Shown: positions 50,778 through 59,823 of the stretch, one piece after another
Layout of the letters: each line of letters starts with the position of its first letter
Position numbering within the stretch: the stretch's first letter is position 1
Origin: Sphaerimonospora sp050942215
GTDB lineage: Bacteria; Actinomycetota; Actinomycetes; Streptosporangiales; Streptosporangiaceae
Direction: 5' to 3'
NCBI RefSeq assembly: GCF_050942215.1
Contig: NZ_CP192056.1
Coordinates: forward strand, 682,001 to 746,000
Length of the DNA stretch: 64,000 nt
Position numbers and translations under genes: made by a program
The notes under the pieces: model-generated
Seen by the model: the letters and a program-made list of their open reading frames with translations, nothing else
Told to the model about the DNA's origin: nothing
The model's database searches: none

Positions 50778-52310
50778 ATGACCGCACCCGCGCCGATCCT
50801 GCGGATGACGGGGATCGGCAAGCAGTTCCCGGGCGTCAAGGCGCTGGACGGGGTCGACTTCCGGCTGCTGCCGGGTGAGGTCCACGCGCTGATGGGGGAG
50901 AACGGCGCGGGCAAGTCGACACTGATCAAGGTGCTGACCGGGGTCTACGACATCGACGCCGGTGAGATCGAGCTGGCCGGCCGCAAGGTCGCCTTCGCCG
51001 GGCCGCAGGCCGCCCAGCAGGCCGGCATCAGTACGGTCTACCAGGAGGTCAACCTCTGCACCAACCTGTCGGTCGCGGAGAACATCTTCATCGGCCGCGA
51101 GCCACGCCGCCTGGGGCGCATCCAGTGGCGGCGGATGCGGCAGCGGGCAGCTGAGCTGCTCGCCCGGCTCGAAATCGACATCGACGTCGCGGCGCCGCTG
51201 TCGTCGTACTCGCTGGCGATCCAGCAGATGGTCGCCATCGCGCGGGCGCTCGACATCGAGGCACGGGTACTGATCCTCGACGAGCCCACCTCCAGCCTCG
51301 ACGCAGGCGAGGTCGCCCAGCTCTTCCGGGTGATGCGGCGGCTGAAGGAGCAGGGCATCGCGATCCTGTTCGTCTCTCACTTCCTCGACCAGATCTACGA
51401 GATCTCCGACCGCATGACGATCCTGCGCAACGGCAGGCTCGTGGGGGAGCACCTCACCAGTGAGCTGAGCCAGGTCGAGCTGGTCGGCAAGATGATCGGC
51501 CGGGAGCTCGCCGACCTGGAGCGCATCGGCGCGAAACCCGCCGCCGAAACCTCCGCGCCCTCCGCCGAGAAGTCCGTACCGCTGCTGGAGGCGCGTGACC
51601 TGGGCCGGACCGGCGCGATCGAGCCGTTCACGCTCACCATCCACGAGGGCGAGGTCGTCGGGCTCGCCGGGCTGCTCGGCTCGGGCCGTACGGAAATCGC
51701 CCGGCTGCTGTTCGGCGCGGATCACGCCGGTACTGGATCGTTGCGTATCGATGGTGAGCAGGTCAGCCTGCGTACGCCCCGGGCCGCGGTCAGCCGCAGG
51801 ATCGCGTTCTGCTCGGAGAACCGGCGGGCCGAGGGCCTCATCCCCGACCTGACCGTGCGGGAGAACATCATCCTCGCCCTGCAGGCGGCGCGCGGCTGGA
51901 CCAGGCCGATCCCACGCAGGCGGCAGGACGAGCTGGTCGACAAATACATCGAGGCGCTGAGCATCCGCCCGCCCGATCCAGATCAGCTCGTCAAGAACCT
52001 CAGCGGCGGCAACCAGCAGAAGGTGCTGCTGGCACGCTGGCTCATCCTCGAACCCCGTCTGCTGATCCTCGACGAGCCCACCCGGGGCATCGACGTCGGC
52101 GCGAAAGCCGAGATCCAGCGCCTGGTCGCGGAGCTGTCCGACGGCGGGATGGCCGTGCTGTTCATCTCCGCCGAGCTGGAGGAGGTGCTGCGGCTCAGCC
52201 ACCGGGTCGGCGTGCTGCGCGACCGCAGACTGGTCGCGCAGCTGGAAAACGGCGATGATCTGACCACCGACACCCTCACCGAGACGATCGCGAGCGGAGC
52301 CCGCTCATGA
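50778..52310 (+). CDS. Sugar ABC transporter ATP-binding protein (double ATPase, YtfR-like)
   Basis: The 510-aa protein has two ABC domains. The first has a normal Walker A (GENGAGKSTLI); the second has the degenerate loop GLLGSGRTEI as in AraG/RbsA-type proteins, and a second signature NLSGGNQQKVLLARWL. It energises the two permeases after it. It overlaps the first permease start (ATGA). Confidence 0.93.
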   Translation: MTAPAPILRMTGIGKQFPGVKALDGVDFRLLPGEVHALMGENGAGKSTLIKVLTGVYDIDAGEIELAGRKVAFAGPQAAQQAGISTVYQEVNLCTNLSVAENIFIGREPRRLGRIQWRRMRQRAAELLARLEIDIDVAAPLSSYSLAIQQMVAIARALDIEARVLILDEPTSSLDAGEVAQLFRVMRRLKEQGIAILFVSHFLDQIYEISDRMTILRNGRLVGEHLTSELSQVELVGKMIGRELADLERIGAKPAAETSAPSAEKSVPLLEARDLGRTGAIEPFTLTIHEGEVVGLAGLLGSGRTEIARLLFGADHAGTGSLRIDGEQVSLRTPRAAVSRRIAFCSENRRAEGLIPDLTVRENIILALQAARGWTRPIPRRRQDELVDKYIEALSIRPPDPDQLVKNLSGGNQQKVLLARWLILEPRLLILDEPTRGIDVGAKAEIQRLVAELSDGGMAVLFISAELEEVLRLSHRVGVLRDRRLVAQLENGDDLTTDTLTETIASGARS

Positions 52311-53395
52311 GCAGGACCCTCAGGCCCCTTCTCACCCCCGTCCTCAGGCACCGCATGCTGTGGCCCGTGGTCATCCTCGCCGCGCTGCTGCTGCTCAACC
52401 TGTTCTTCACCAACGGCTTCTTCAAGGTGGAGATGAAGGACGGCCACCTCTACGGCAGCCTCATCGACATCGTCAGGTTCGGCGCGCCGCTGATCCTCGT
52501 GTCGCTCGGTATGACCCTGGTCATCGCGACCAGCGGCATCGACCTGTCGGTCGGGTCGATCGTGGCGATCTCGGGCGCGCTGGCCTGCCTGTGGATCAGC
52601 GAGCTGGGCGACCAGAACAGCGTCGGCGGTGTGCTGACCGCGGTGGCGCTCGGCCTCGGGCTGTCCGTGGCGCTCGGCGCATGGAACGGATTCCTCGTCG
52701 CCGGCATCGGCATCCAGTCCATCATCGCGACACTGATCCTGATGGTCGCCGGGCGCGGTGTGGCACAGCTCATCACCGGCGGCCAGATCATCACGGTCAA
52801 CAGCTCGCCGTACAAACTGATCGGCGGCGGCTACTGGCTCACGCTGCCGTTCGGGATCATCATCGTGATCGCGGTGCTGGCGCTCACGGCCTTCCTCACC
52901 CGGCGACTCGCCCTGGGCCTGCTGATCGAGTCGGTCGGCGGCAACGCCGAGGCGAGCCGTCTGGCCGGCATCCGCTCCCGCGGCGTGCTCATGATGGTCT
53001 ACGCCTTCTGCGGGCTGTGCGCCGGCATCGCGGGACTGATGATCAGCTCGAACGTCTCAAGCGCGGACGGCAACAACGCCGGGCTGTGGATCGAGCTGGA
53101 CGCCATCCTCGCCGTCGTCATCGGCGGCACGTCGCTCGCCGGGGGGCGTTTCTCACTCGGCGGCACGGTGCTCGGGGCGCTCATCATCCAGACGCTGACG
53201 ACCACGATCTACTCGATCGGCGTGCCGCCGGAGACGACGCTGCTGTTCAAGGCGCTGGTTGTGACCATCGTCTGCCTGCTCCAGTCACCGGCGTTCCGGG
53301 AGAAGGCGTTCCGCCGCCGCAGACGGCCTGCCGCGGCCGCGTCCGCCTCGGCGGAAGAAGAGGCAGGAGAAGAGAGGGTGGGGGTCTCGGCATGA
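52307..53395 (+). CDS. Sugar ABC transporter permease (YtfT-like)
   Basis: The 362-aa permease has eight or more helices and the ribose/furanose permease sequence ATSGIDLSVGSIVAISGALA, then GGTSLAGGRFSLGGTVLGAL. It couples with the YjfF-like permease after it. The ATG at 52307 overlaps the ATPase stop. Confidence 0.92.
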   Translation: MSRTLRPLLTPVLRHRMLWPVVILAALLLLNLFFTNGFFKVEMKDGHLYGSLIDIVRFGAPLILVSLGMTLVIATSGIDLSVGSIVAISGALACLWISELGDQNSVGGVLTAVALGLGLSVALGAWNGFLVAGIGIQSIIATLILMVAGRGVAQLITGGQIITVNSSPYKLIGGGYWLTLPFGIIIVIAVLALTAFLTRRLALGLLIESVGGNAEASRLAGIRSRGVLMMVYAFCGLCAGIAGLMISSNVSSADGNNAGLWIELDAILAVVIGGTSLAGGRFSLGGTVLGALIIQTLTTTIYSIGVPPETTLLFKALVVTIVCLLQSPAFREKAFRRRRRPAAAASASAEEEAGEERVGVSA

Positions 53396-54396
53396 GCACC
53401 ATCGATGGCGCGGCCGTACGCCGCCTGATCTCCGATTCGGGCGGACGCATCCCGCCGAAGTACGTCCCGGTCCTGGTCACGGCCGGGCTGTTCGTGGCGA
53501 TGTTTGTCGCCGGGGGCATACGCTACGAGGGCTTCGCCACCGGGCAGATCGTCCTGAACGTCTTCATCGACAACGCCTTCCTGCTGGTGGTCGCCGTCGG
53601 GATGACCTTCGTGATCCTCACGGGCGGCATCGACCTGTCGGTGGGCGCTGTCGTCGCGCTCGCCACGATGATCGCGGCGAGCCTCCTGCGGGACGGCTGG
53701 CCGGCTCCCGTGGTGATCCTCCTCGTGCTCGCCGTCGGCACGGTGCTCGGATTCGGCATGGGGGCGATCGTCCACTACTTCGATATCCAGCCGTTCATCG
53801 TGACGCTCGCCGGAATGTTCCTGGCCCGCGGCCTGTGCTACACGATCGGCACCGACTCGATCCCCATCGACGACCCGACCTTCACCGCGATCGCCCAGAC
53901 CCGGATCGACCTGGGCGGTGACCTGTGGATCTCGCCGCTCGTCGTCATCGCCATCGTGGTCGTGCTGGTGGCGGCGTACGTGCTGCATTACACCCGGATC
54001 GGCAGGAACGTCTACGCGACCGGCGGCAGCGAGCAGTCGGCCCTGCTCATGGGCCTCCCCGTGGCGCGCACGAAGATCGCGGTATATGCGATCAGCGGTT
54101 TCTGCTCGGCGCTCGGCGGCCTGCTGTTCTCCTTCTACATGCTGTCGGGGTACGGCCTGCACGCGGTCGGCATGGAGCTCGACGCGATCGCGGCGGTCGT
54201 CATCGGCGGCACGCTGCTGACCGGTGGCACCGGTTATCTGTTCGGCACGGTGCTGGGCGTGCTCGTGCTCGGCCTGATCCAGACGATCATCAGTTTCGAG
54301 GGGACCCTGAGCTCGTGGTGGACCAAGATCGTAATCGGCCTGCTGTTGTTCGTCTTCATCCTGCTGCAGCGCCTGATCGGCACCCGTAAGTCCTAG
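53392..54396 (+). CDS. Sugar ABC transporter permease (YjfF-like)
   Basis: The 334-aa permease has TGGIDLSVGAVVALATMIAA and VIGGTLLTGGTGYLFGTVLG. The two non-identical permeases, binding protein and double ATPase match the furanose-type ytfQRT-yjfF set rather than the homodimeric AraFGH set. The ATG at 53392 overlaps the previous stop. Confidence 0.92.
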   Translation: MSTIDGAAVRRLISDSGGRIPPKYVPVLVTAGLFVAMFVAGGIRYEGFATGQIVLNVFIDNAFLLVVAVGMTFVILTGGIDLSVGAVVALATMIAASLLRDGWPAPVVILLVLAVGTVLGFGMGAIVHYFDIQPFIVTLAGMFLARGLCYTIGTDSIPIDDPTFTAIAQTRIDLGGDLWISPLVVIAIVVVLVAAYVLHYTRIGRNVYATGGSEQSALLMGLPVARTKIAVYAISGFCSALGGLLFSFYMLSGYGLHAVGMELDAIAAVVIGGTLLTGGTGYLFGTVLGVLVLGLIQTIISFEGTLSSWWTKIVIGLLLFVFILLQRLIGTRKS

Positions 54397-54440
54397 GGAT
54401 CTTTCCCGTAGGTGTTCCCGTCCTCAGTATTGGAGCGATA

Positions 54441-54454
54441 TGTGAACGCTAACA
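54441..54454. promoter_or_regulatory. LacI-type operator over the araB start codon
   Basis: TGTGAACGCTAACA spans the start GTG at 54442. It differs from the consensus at one arm base. The kinase start lies inside the operator. Confidence 0.75.
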
Positions 54455-56178
54455 GCGATCGTGCCGGCCTCCATCGAGGCGACGGCTACGTGGTCGGCGT
54501 CGATTTCGGCACGCTGTCGGGCCGCGCCGTCGTCGTCCGGGTGAGTGACGGCGTAGAGGTCGGCACCGCCGTGTACGAGTACCCCCACCGCGTCATCGAG
54601 GAGACTCTGCCCGGCGGTGACGTCCGTCTCGGCCCCGATTGGGCCCTGCAGGCCCCGCAGGACTGGATCGGCGTGCTGCGCAACGCCGTGCCGAAGGCGC
54701 TGGCCGCCTCCGGCGTCCCGGCCTCGCGGGTGATCGGCATCGGCACCGACTTCACCGCCTGCACGGTGCTCCCGACCACGGCCGACGGCACCCCCCTGTG
54801 CGAGATCCACCCCGAGCGCCCGCACGCCTGGCCCAAGCTGTGGAAGCACCACGCCGCCCAGCCGCACGCCGATCGGATCAACGCACTGGCCGCCGAGCGC
54901 GACGAGCCGTGGCGGGCCCGCTACGGCGGCAAGATCTCCTCGGAGTGGCAGTTCGCCAAGGGGCTGCAGCTCCTGGAGGAGGATCCGGAGATCTACCACA
55001 TGGCGGAGCGCTGGATCGAGGCCGCCGACTGGATCATCTGGCAGCTGTCCGGGGTGGAGACCCGCAACGTCTGCACGGCCGGATACAAGGGCATCTTCCA
55101 GGACGGCGGCTACCCCTCGGAAGACTTCCTGGCCGCGCTCAATCCCGCCTTCGTCGACCTTCCGGACAAGCTCAGCGCGGGCAGGCCGGGCCTGGAGCTC
55201 GCGCCGCTGGGCGGCCTCGCCGGTCGCCTGACGGCTCGCGCCGCCCAGTGGACCGGGCTGCCCGAGGGGATCGCGGTCGCGGTCGGCAATGTGGACGCGC
55301 ACGTCACCGCGGCAGCGGCGGATGCCGTACGGCCCGGCCAGATGGTGGCCATCATGGGCACCTCGACCTGCCTGATCATGCCCTCGGACCAGCTGGCCGA
55401 GGTGCCGGGCATGTGCGGCGTGGTCCGTGACGGCATCGTGCCCGGCCTGTGGGGTTATGAGGCGGGGCAGTCGGCGGTCGGCGACATCTTCGCCTGGTTC
55501 GTCGAGACCTCGATGCCGGCCTCCTACGCCGAGCAGGCCGCGGTGAGCGGTCTCGACCCGCACCAGTACCTCACCTCGCTCGCGGCCGAGCAGGAGGTCG
55601 GGCAGCACGGGCTGGTCGCGCTCGACTGGCAGGGCGGCAACAGGTCGGTGCTGGTCGACCACGACCTGTCCGGGATGGTCGTCGGCCAGACGCTCGCCAC
55701 CAAGCCGGAGGACGTCTACCGCGCGCTCATCGAGGCGACCGCCTTCGGCGTGCGCGTGATCGTGGAGACGTTCGAGGCGGCCGGGGTGCCGGTGGAGGAG
55801 TTCGTCGTCGCGGGTGGGCTGCTGAAGAACGGTTTCCTCCTGCAGGTCTACGCCGACGTACTGCGCCGCCGCCTGTCGGTGATCGGTTCCGAGCAGGGCC
55901 CGGCGCTCGGCTCGGCGATCCACGCGGCCGTCGCGGCGGGCGCCTATCCCGACATCACGGCGGCCGCGGCCGCGATGGGCAAGCGTTTCACCGACGCCTA
56001 CGTGCCCGACGCGAACCGGGCCGACGCCTACGACCGGCTGTACGCCGAGTACCGGCGGCTGCACGACCACTTCGCTGACGGCGCCCTGCTGCACCGGCTG
56101 CGCCAGATCAGGAACGACGCGATCAGGAACGACGCGATCAGAAAAGACGAAATCGGCGGGAACGGAATCGGGGCATGA
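54442..56178 (+). CDS. araB: Ribulokinase
   Basis: The 578-aa FGGY-family kinase phosphorylates L-ribulose. VVGVDFGTLSGRAVVVRVSD is the ATP-binding start, GTDFTACTVLPTTADG and MGTSTCLIMP follow, and FVVAGGLLKNGFLLQVYADV is near the end. Its length matches AraB and differs from xylulokinase. GTG 54442 has GGAG 6 bases upstream; the ATG at 54412 would put the operator inside the protein. The last residues are 15-bp repeats (RNDAI, RNDAI, RKDEI). Confidence 0.93.
   Translation: MNANSDRAGLHRGDGYVVGVDFGTLSGRAVVVRVSDGVEVGTAVYEYPHRVIEETLPGGDVRLGPDWALQAPQDWIGVLRNAVPKALAASGVPASRVIGIGTDFTACTVLPTTADGTPLCEIHPERPHAWPKLWKHHAAQPHADRINALAAERDEPWRARYGGKISSEWQFAKGLQLLEEDPEIYHMAERWIEAADWIIWQLSGVETRNVCTAGYKGIFQDGGYPSEDFLAALNPAFVDLPDKLSAGRPGLELAPLGGLAGRLTARAAQWTGLPEGIAVAVGNVDAHVTAAAADAVRPGQMVAIMGTSTCLIMPSDQLAEVPGMCGVVRDGIVPGLWGYEAGQSAVGDIFAWFVETSMPASYAEQAAVSGLDPHQYLTSLAAEQEVGQHGLVALDWQGGNRSVLVDHDLSGMVVGQTLATKPEDVYRALIEATAFGVRVIVETFEAAGVPVEEFVVAGGLLKNGFLLQVYADVLRRRLSVIGSEQGPALGSAIHAAVAAGAYPDITAAAAAMGKRFTDAYVPDANRADAYDRLYAEYRRLHDHFADGALLHRLRQIRNDAIRNDAIRKDEIGGNGIGA
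56106..56160 (+). repeat. 15-bp tandem array at the araB 3' end
   Basis: GATCAGGAACGACGC occurs at 56106-56120 and 56121-56135, then a degenerate copy at 56136-56150. The repeats encode a polar tail before the araB stop. Confidence 0.9.
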
Positions 56179-56840
56179 GTGTGATCGACAAGCTGAGACA
56201 GACCGTGTGCGGGCTGCACGCGGAGCTGGTGCGGTACGGCCTGGTCGTCTGGACGGCGGGTAACGTCTCCGGGCGGGTGCCTGATGAGGAATTGTTCGTG
56301 ATCAAGCCCAGCGGCGTGTCCTACGACGAGCTGACCCCGGACTCGATCGTCGTGTGCGACCTGGAGGGCAACCTGGTCGCCGGGGATCTCGCGCCGTCCA
56401 GCGACACGGCCGCACACGCCTACATCTACCGGCACATGCCCCACGTCGGCGGAGTCGTCCACACCCACTCCACGTACGCCTCGGCCTGGGCGGCCCGGGG
56501 GGAGGCCATCCCGTGCGTGCTCACCGCGATGGCGGACGAGTTCGGCGGGGAGATCCCCGTCGGCCCGTTCGCGCTGATCGGGGGAGACGACATCGGCAAG
56601 GGCGTGGTGGAGACGCTGACCGGCCACCGTTCCCCGGCCGTGCTCATGCGCAACCACGGGGTGTTCACGATCGGCGAGTCGCCCAAGGCCGCAGTCAAGG
56701 CCGCCGTGATGTGTGAGGATGTCGCCCGCACCGTTCACGTGGCGCGGCAGCTCGGTGAGCCGCTGCCGATCGAACGCGACGACATCGACAGCTTGTACGA
56801 CCGCTACCAGAACGTTTATGGACAGAGGAGTGCCCGGTGA
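56175..56840 (+). CDS. araD: L-ribulose-5-phosphate 4-epimerase
   Basis: The 221-aa class II aldolase-type enzyme makes D-xylulose 5-phosphate. Zinc ligands are in VVHTHSTYASAWAARGEA and VLMRNHGVFTIG; GNVSGRVPDEELFVIKPSGV is the start of the fold. It overlaps araB and araA by 4 bases each, so the three are translated together. Confidence 0.95.
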   Translation: MSVIDKLRQTVCGLHAELVRYGLVVWTAGNVSGRVPDEELFVIKPSGVSYDELTPDSIVVCDLEGNLVAGDLAPSSDTAAHAYIYRHMPHVGGVVHTHSTYASAWAARGEAIPCVLTAMADEFGGEIPVGPFALIGGDDIGKGVVETLTGHRSPAVLMRNHGVFTIGESPKAAVKAAVMCEDVARTVHVARQLGEPLPIERDDIDSLYDRYQNVYGQRSAR

Positions 56841-58318
56841 AGCTGTGGTTCCTGACCGGCAGTCAGGGTTTGTACGGCGAGGACACGCTGCGGCAGGTGG
56901 CCGAGCAGTCCCGGGGCATCGCCGAGCAGCTGGGCCGGGCGCTGCCGTTCGAGGTGGTGTGGCAACCGGTGCTCACCGGTGCCGACGCCATCCGCAGGGC
57001 GTGCCTGGAGGCGAACGCCGATGACGAATGCGGCGGCCTGATCGCGTGGATGCACACGTTCTCCCCGGCCAAGATGTGGATCGCCGGGCTGGACGCGCTG
57101 CGTAAGCCGCTCCTGCACCTGCACACGCAGGCCAATCTGGAGCTGCCGTGGAGCAGCATCGACATGGACTTCATGAACCTGAACCAGGCCGCGCACGGCG
57201 ACCGGGAGTTCGGCTACATCCAGTCCAGGCTCGGAGTGGCGCGCAAGACCGTGGCCGGCCATGTGAGCGACCCTTCCGCGGTGGCGCGGATCGCCACCTG
57301 GGCGCGGGCAGCGGCCGGACGGGCCGAGATCGCGTCGCTGCGGCTGGCCAGGTTCGGCGACAACATGCGCGACGTGGCGGTGACCGAGGGCGACAAGGTC
57401 GAGGCGCAGCTGCGTTTCGGGGTCTCGGTGAACACCTACGGTGTGAACGACCTGGTCGATGCCGTCGACGCCGCCTCCGACGCCGACGTGTCCGCCCTGG
57501 TGAAGGAGTACGCGGATCTCTACCGTGTCGCCCCGGAGCTGCTCGCCGGTGGTGAGCGGCACGAGTCCCTGCGGTACGCCGCCAGGATCGAGCTGGGGCT
57601 GCGGCACTTCCTCGACGACGGGGGCTTCAAGGCGTTCACCACGAACTTCGAGGACCTCGGCGGGCTGCGGCAGCTGCCCGGCCTGGCCGTACAACGCCTG
57701 ATGGCCGACGGCTACGGGTTCGGCGGCGAGGGCGACTGGAAGACCTCGGTGCTGTTGCGGACGCTCAAGGTGATGTCCGCCGGGCTGCCGGGCGGCACCT
57801 CGTTCATGGAGGACTACACCTATAACCTCACACCGGGTGAGGAACTCATCCTCGGCGCGCACATGCTGGAGGTCTGTCCGACGATCGCGGCCGACACCCC
57901 GTCGTGTGAGATCCATCCGCTCGGCATCGGCAACCGGGAGGATCCGGTCCGTCTGGTGTTCGACGCCGTGCCCGGCGAGGCGGTCGTGGTGGGACTGTCC
58001 GACATGGGCGATCGCTTCCGGCTGGTGGCCAACGAGATCGACGTGGTCGCCCCGCCGCAGCCGCTGCCGAAGTTGCCCGTCGCCCGCGCAGTCTGGCGGC
58101 CCCGGCCCGACCTGCGTACCTCCGCCGAGTCGTGGATCACCGCCGGAGCACCGCATCACACGGTCCTGTCCGCGGCCGTCGGCGCCGACGAGCTCACCGA
58201 CTTCGCCGAGATGCTCGGCGTCGAACTGCTGGTCATCGACGCCGACACCACCTCACGGCAGTTCGCCAAGGAACTGCGCTGGAATCAGGCCTACTACCGG
58301 CTGGCGCAGGGTTTCTGA
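56837..58318 (+). CDS. araA: L-arabinose isomerase
   Basis: The 493-aa enzyme converts L-arabinose to L-ribulose. It has the AraA N-terminus (LWFLTGSQGLYGEDTLRQV), the HTFSPAKMWIAG segment, GEGDWKTSVLLRTLKVM and FMEDYTYNLTPGEELILGAH. GTG 56837 overlaps the araD stop (GTGA). The araB-araD-araA order is unlike the E. coli BAD order. Confidence 0.95.
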   Translation: MKLWFLTGSQGLYGEDTLRQVAEQSRGIAEQLGRALPFEVVWQPVLTGADAIRRACLEANADDECGGLIAWMHTFSPAKMWIAGLDALRKPLLHLHTQANLELPWSSIDMDFMNLNQAAHGDREFGYIQSRLGVARKTVAGHVSDPSAVARIATWARAAAGRAEIASLRLARFGDNMRDVAVTEGDKVEAQLRFGVSVNTYGVNDLVDAVDAASDADVSALVKEYADLYRVAPELLAGGERHESLRYAARIELGLRHFLDDGGFKAFTTNFEDLGGLRQLPGLAVQRLMADGYGFGGEGDWKTSVLLRTLKVMSAGLPGGTSFMEDYTYNLTPGEELILGAHMLEVCPTIAADTPSCEIHPLGIGNREDPVRLVFDAVPGEAVVVGLSDMGDRFRLVANEIDVVAPPQPLPKLPVARAVWRPRPDLRTSAESWITAGAPHHTVLSAAVGADELTDFAEMLGVELLVIDADTTSRQFAKELRWNQAYYRLAQGF

Positions 58319-58319
58319 G

Positions 58320-58408
58320 GCACGCTTTCCCAGGGCATGGGTCCCCGGGGCACGCTTTCCCGGGGTATGGCTCCCCGGGGCATGGCTCCCGGGACATGGC
58401 TCCCTGAG
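58320..58408 (+). repeat. 15-bp tandem array between araA and the second lacI gene
   Basis: Units of 15 bases alternate: CACGCTTTCCCAGGG, CATGGGTCCCCGGGG, CACGCTTTCCCGGGG, TATGGCTCCCCGGGG, then CATGGCTCCC repeated, ending just before the terminator hairpin. Confidence 0.9.
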
Positions 58409-58419
58409 GGGAGAGGCGA

Positions 58420-58462
58420 CGACATGCCGTGGCGCCGTGTGGGGTGGTGCCACGGCATGTCG
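58420..58462. terminator. Bidirectional hairpin terminator between araA and the second lacI gene
   Basis: CGACATGCCGTGGC and GCCACGGCATGTCG pair perfectly (14 bp; 17 with an inner GCC/GGT). It lies between convergent genes. Confidence 0.8.
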
Positions 58463-58481
58463 CCCAAGCCGATGGGGTGAG

Positions 58482-59540
58482 TCAGCGAGGAGCGGCGGTG
58501 CTCTCCCTGAGCACGATTTCCGGCTCGATCAGCCGGCGGATGTTCCCCGCGGCACCGTCCTCCGCCCAGGTGTCGGACTCGGCGATGGCGATGCGGCGGA
58601 GCAGTAGTTCGAGGGCCTGCCTGCCGACCTCGGCGAAATTCTGCCGGACCGTGGTGAGCGGCGGCCAGAAGTAGGCGGCCTCGGGCACGTCGTCGAAGCC
58701 GACCACGCTCACGTCGTCGGGGACGCTCCGCCCCGCCTCGCGCAGGGCCCGCATCACTCCCAGAGCCATGGGGTCGTTGGCCACGAAGATCGCGGTGATC
58801 GAGCGGTCGCCCGCGAGCTGCTTGCCGAGCCGATAGCCGGCGCGTGCGGTCCAGTCCCCGGTCAACACCTCCGGAACCGGTCGGCCCTCGGCCTCCAACG
58901 TCGAACGCCATCCGTCGATCCGGCTGCTCGCGTCGATCCACTCGGCCGGACCCGCGATGTGCCACACCGTCTCATGGCCAAGGCTGAGCAGGTGCCGTGT
59001 CACCCGGGCCGCCCCCGCGCGCTGGTCGACCATCACCACCGGGACCGGGATGTCGTCCCGTCCGTCCACCGCTACGACGGGCATCGTGGGCGGCAGGTGA
59101 CGCAGGCCGTCGACCGCCGCCTCATGCGGCGCGAGGATGATCGCGCCGTCGACCGACTGCCGGCGCAGGCGTTCCACCCCCTCCTGCATCGACCGGCGAT
59201 CGAGTATGCCCAGGCTCGCGATGCTGACCGTGTAGTCACTCTGCCTGGCCGCCTGCTCAATGGCGCTGAGCGTGGAGGCCGGGCCGTACAGCGTGGTGTC
59301 GAGGCTCACCACACCGAGCACCCCCGACCGGCCCGTGGCGAGCTGCCGGGCCGCGAGATTGGGCCGATAATCGAGTTTTCGGACCGCTGCCATCACGCGC
59401 GCCCGGGTCTCAGCTCGTACTATTTCCGGCGAGTTGAACACCCGGGAGACGGTCATCGCCGAAACCCCCGCGAGCGCGGCCACATCCTCGATCACCGCTG
59501 GCTTGGAGCGGGACCTGCCGCCGCCCGTTTTCGATGGCAT
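58482..59540 (-). CDS. LacI-family repressor of the arabinose locus (second copy)
   Basis: The 352-aa repressor has the helix-turn-helix VIEDVAALAGVSAMTVSRVF, then a PBP domain with VVGFDDVPEAAYFWPPLTTV. It is paralogous to the first arabinose LacI (about the same length; LDTTLYGPASTLSAIEQAAR and HETVWHIAGPAEW are nearly shared). ATG 59540 is preceded by the half-conserved operator at 59557. It converges with araA. Confidence 0.93.
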   Translation of the reverse strand: MPSKTGGGRSRSKPAVIEDVAALAGVSAMTVSRVFNSPEIVRAETRARVMAAVRKLDYRPNLAARQLATGRSGVLGVVSLDTTLYGPASTLSAIEQAARQSDYTVSIASLGILDRRSMQEGVERLRRQSVDGAIILAPHEAAVDGLRHLPPTMPVVAVDGRDDIPVPVVMVDQRAGAARVTRHLLSLGHETVWHIAGPAEWIDASSRIDGWRSTLEAEGRPVPEVLTGDWTARAGYRLGKQLAGDRSITAIFVANDPMALGVMRALREAGRSVPDDVSVVGFDDVPEAAYFWPPLTTVRQNFAEVGRQALELLLRRIAIAESDTWAEDGAAGNIRRLIEPEIVLRESTAAPR

Positions 59541-59556
59541 GCGGTCAACCCCTCTG

Positions 59557-59570
59557 CGATATCGCTAACA
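59557..59570. promoter_or_regulatory. LacI-type operator (half-conserved) upstream of the second lacI gene
   Basis: CGATATCGCTAACA has a perfect right half and a diverged left half. It lies 17 bases before the start of lacI on the minus strand. Confidence 0.65.
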
Positions 59571-59823
59571 CGCAACCATCTTAAGAGTGAGTCCAATCCA
59601 AAGGTGAGATGGCGTGGCGAGGGATATCAGCCGGGAGAGATGATGCGGTACGGCAAAGCGGTTGACGGAGGGCGGCGGGCGGCCGGGGCATGGTGCCCCG
59701 GCCGCCTGTTCTGCCCGGCCCGGTGCCTGGTCAGGTCAGCACCGGACGGTCTGTGGGTGGTGCGCGGGTGTCGGTAGGGAGTCGGTAGTAGGCAGGGTCG
59801 GTAGGCGATATCAGCGAACCGGA

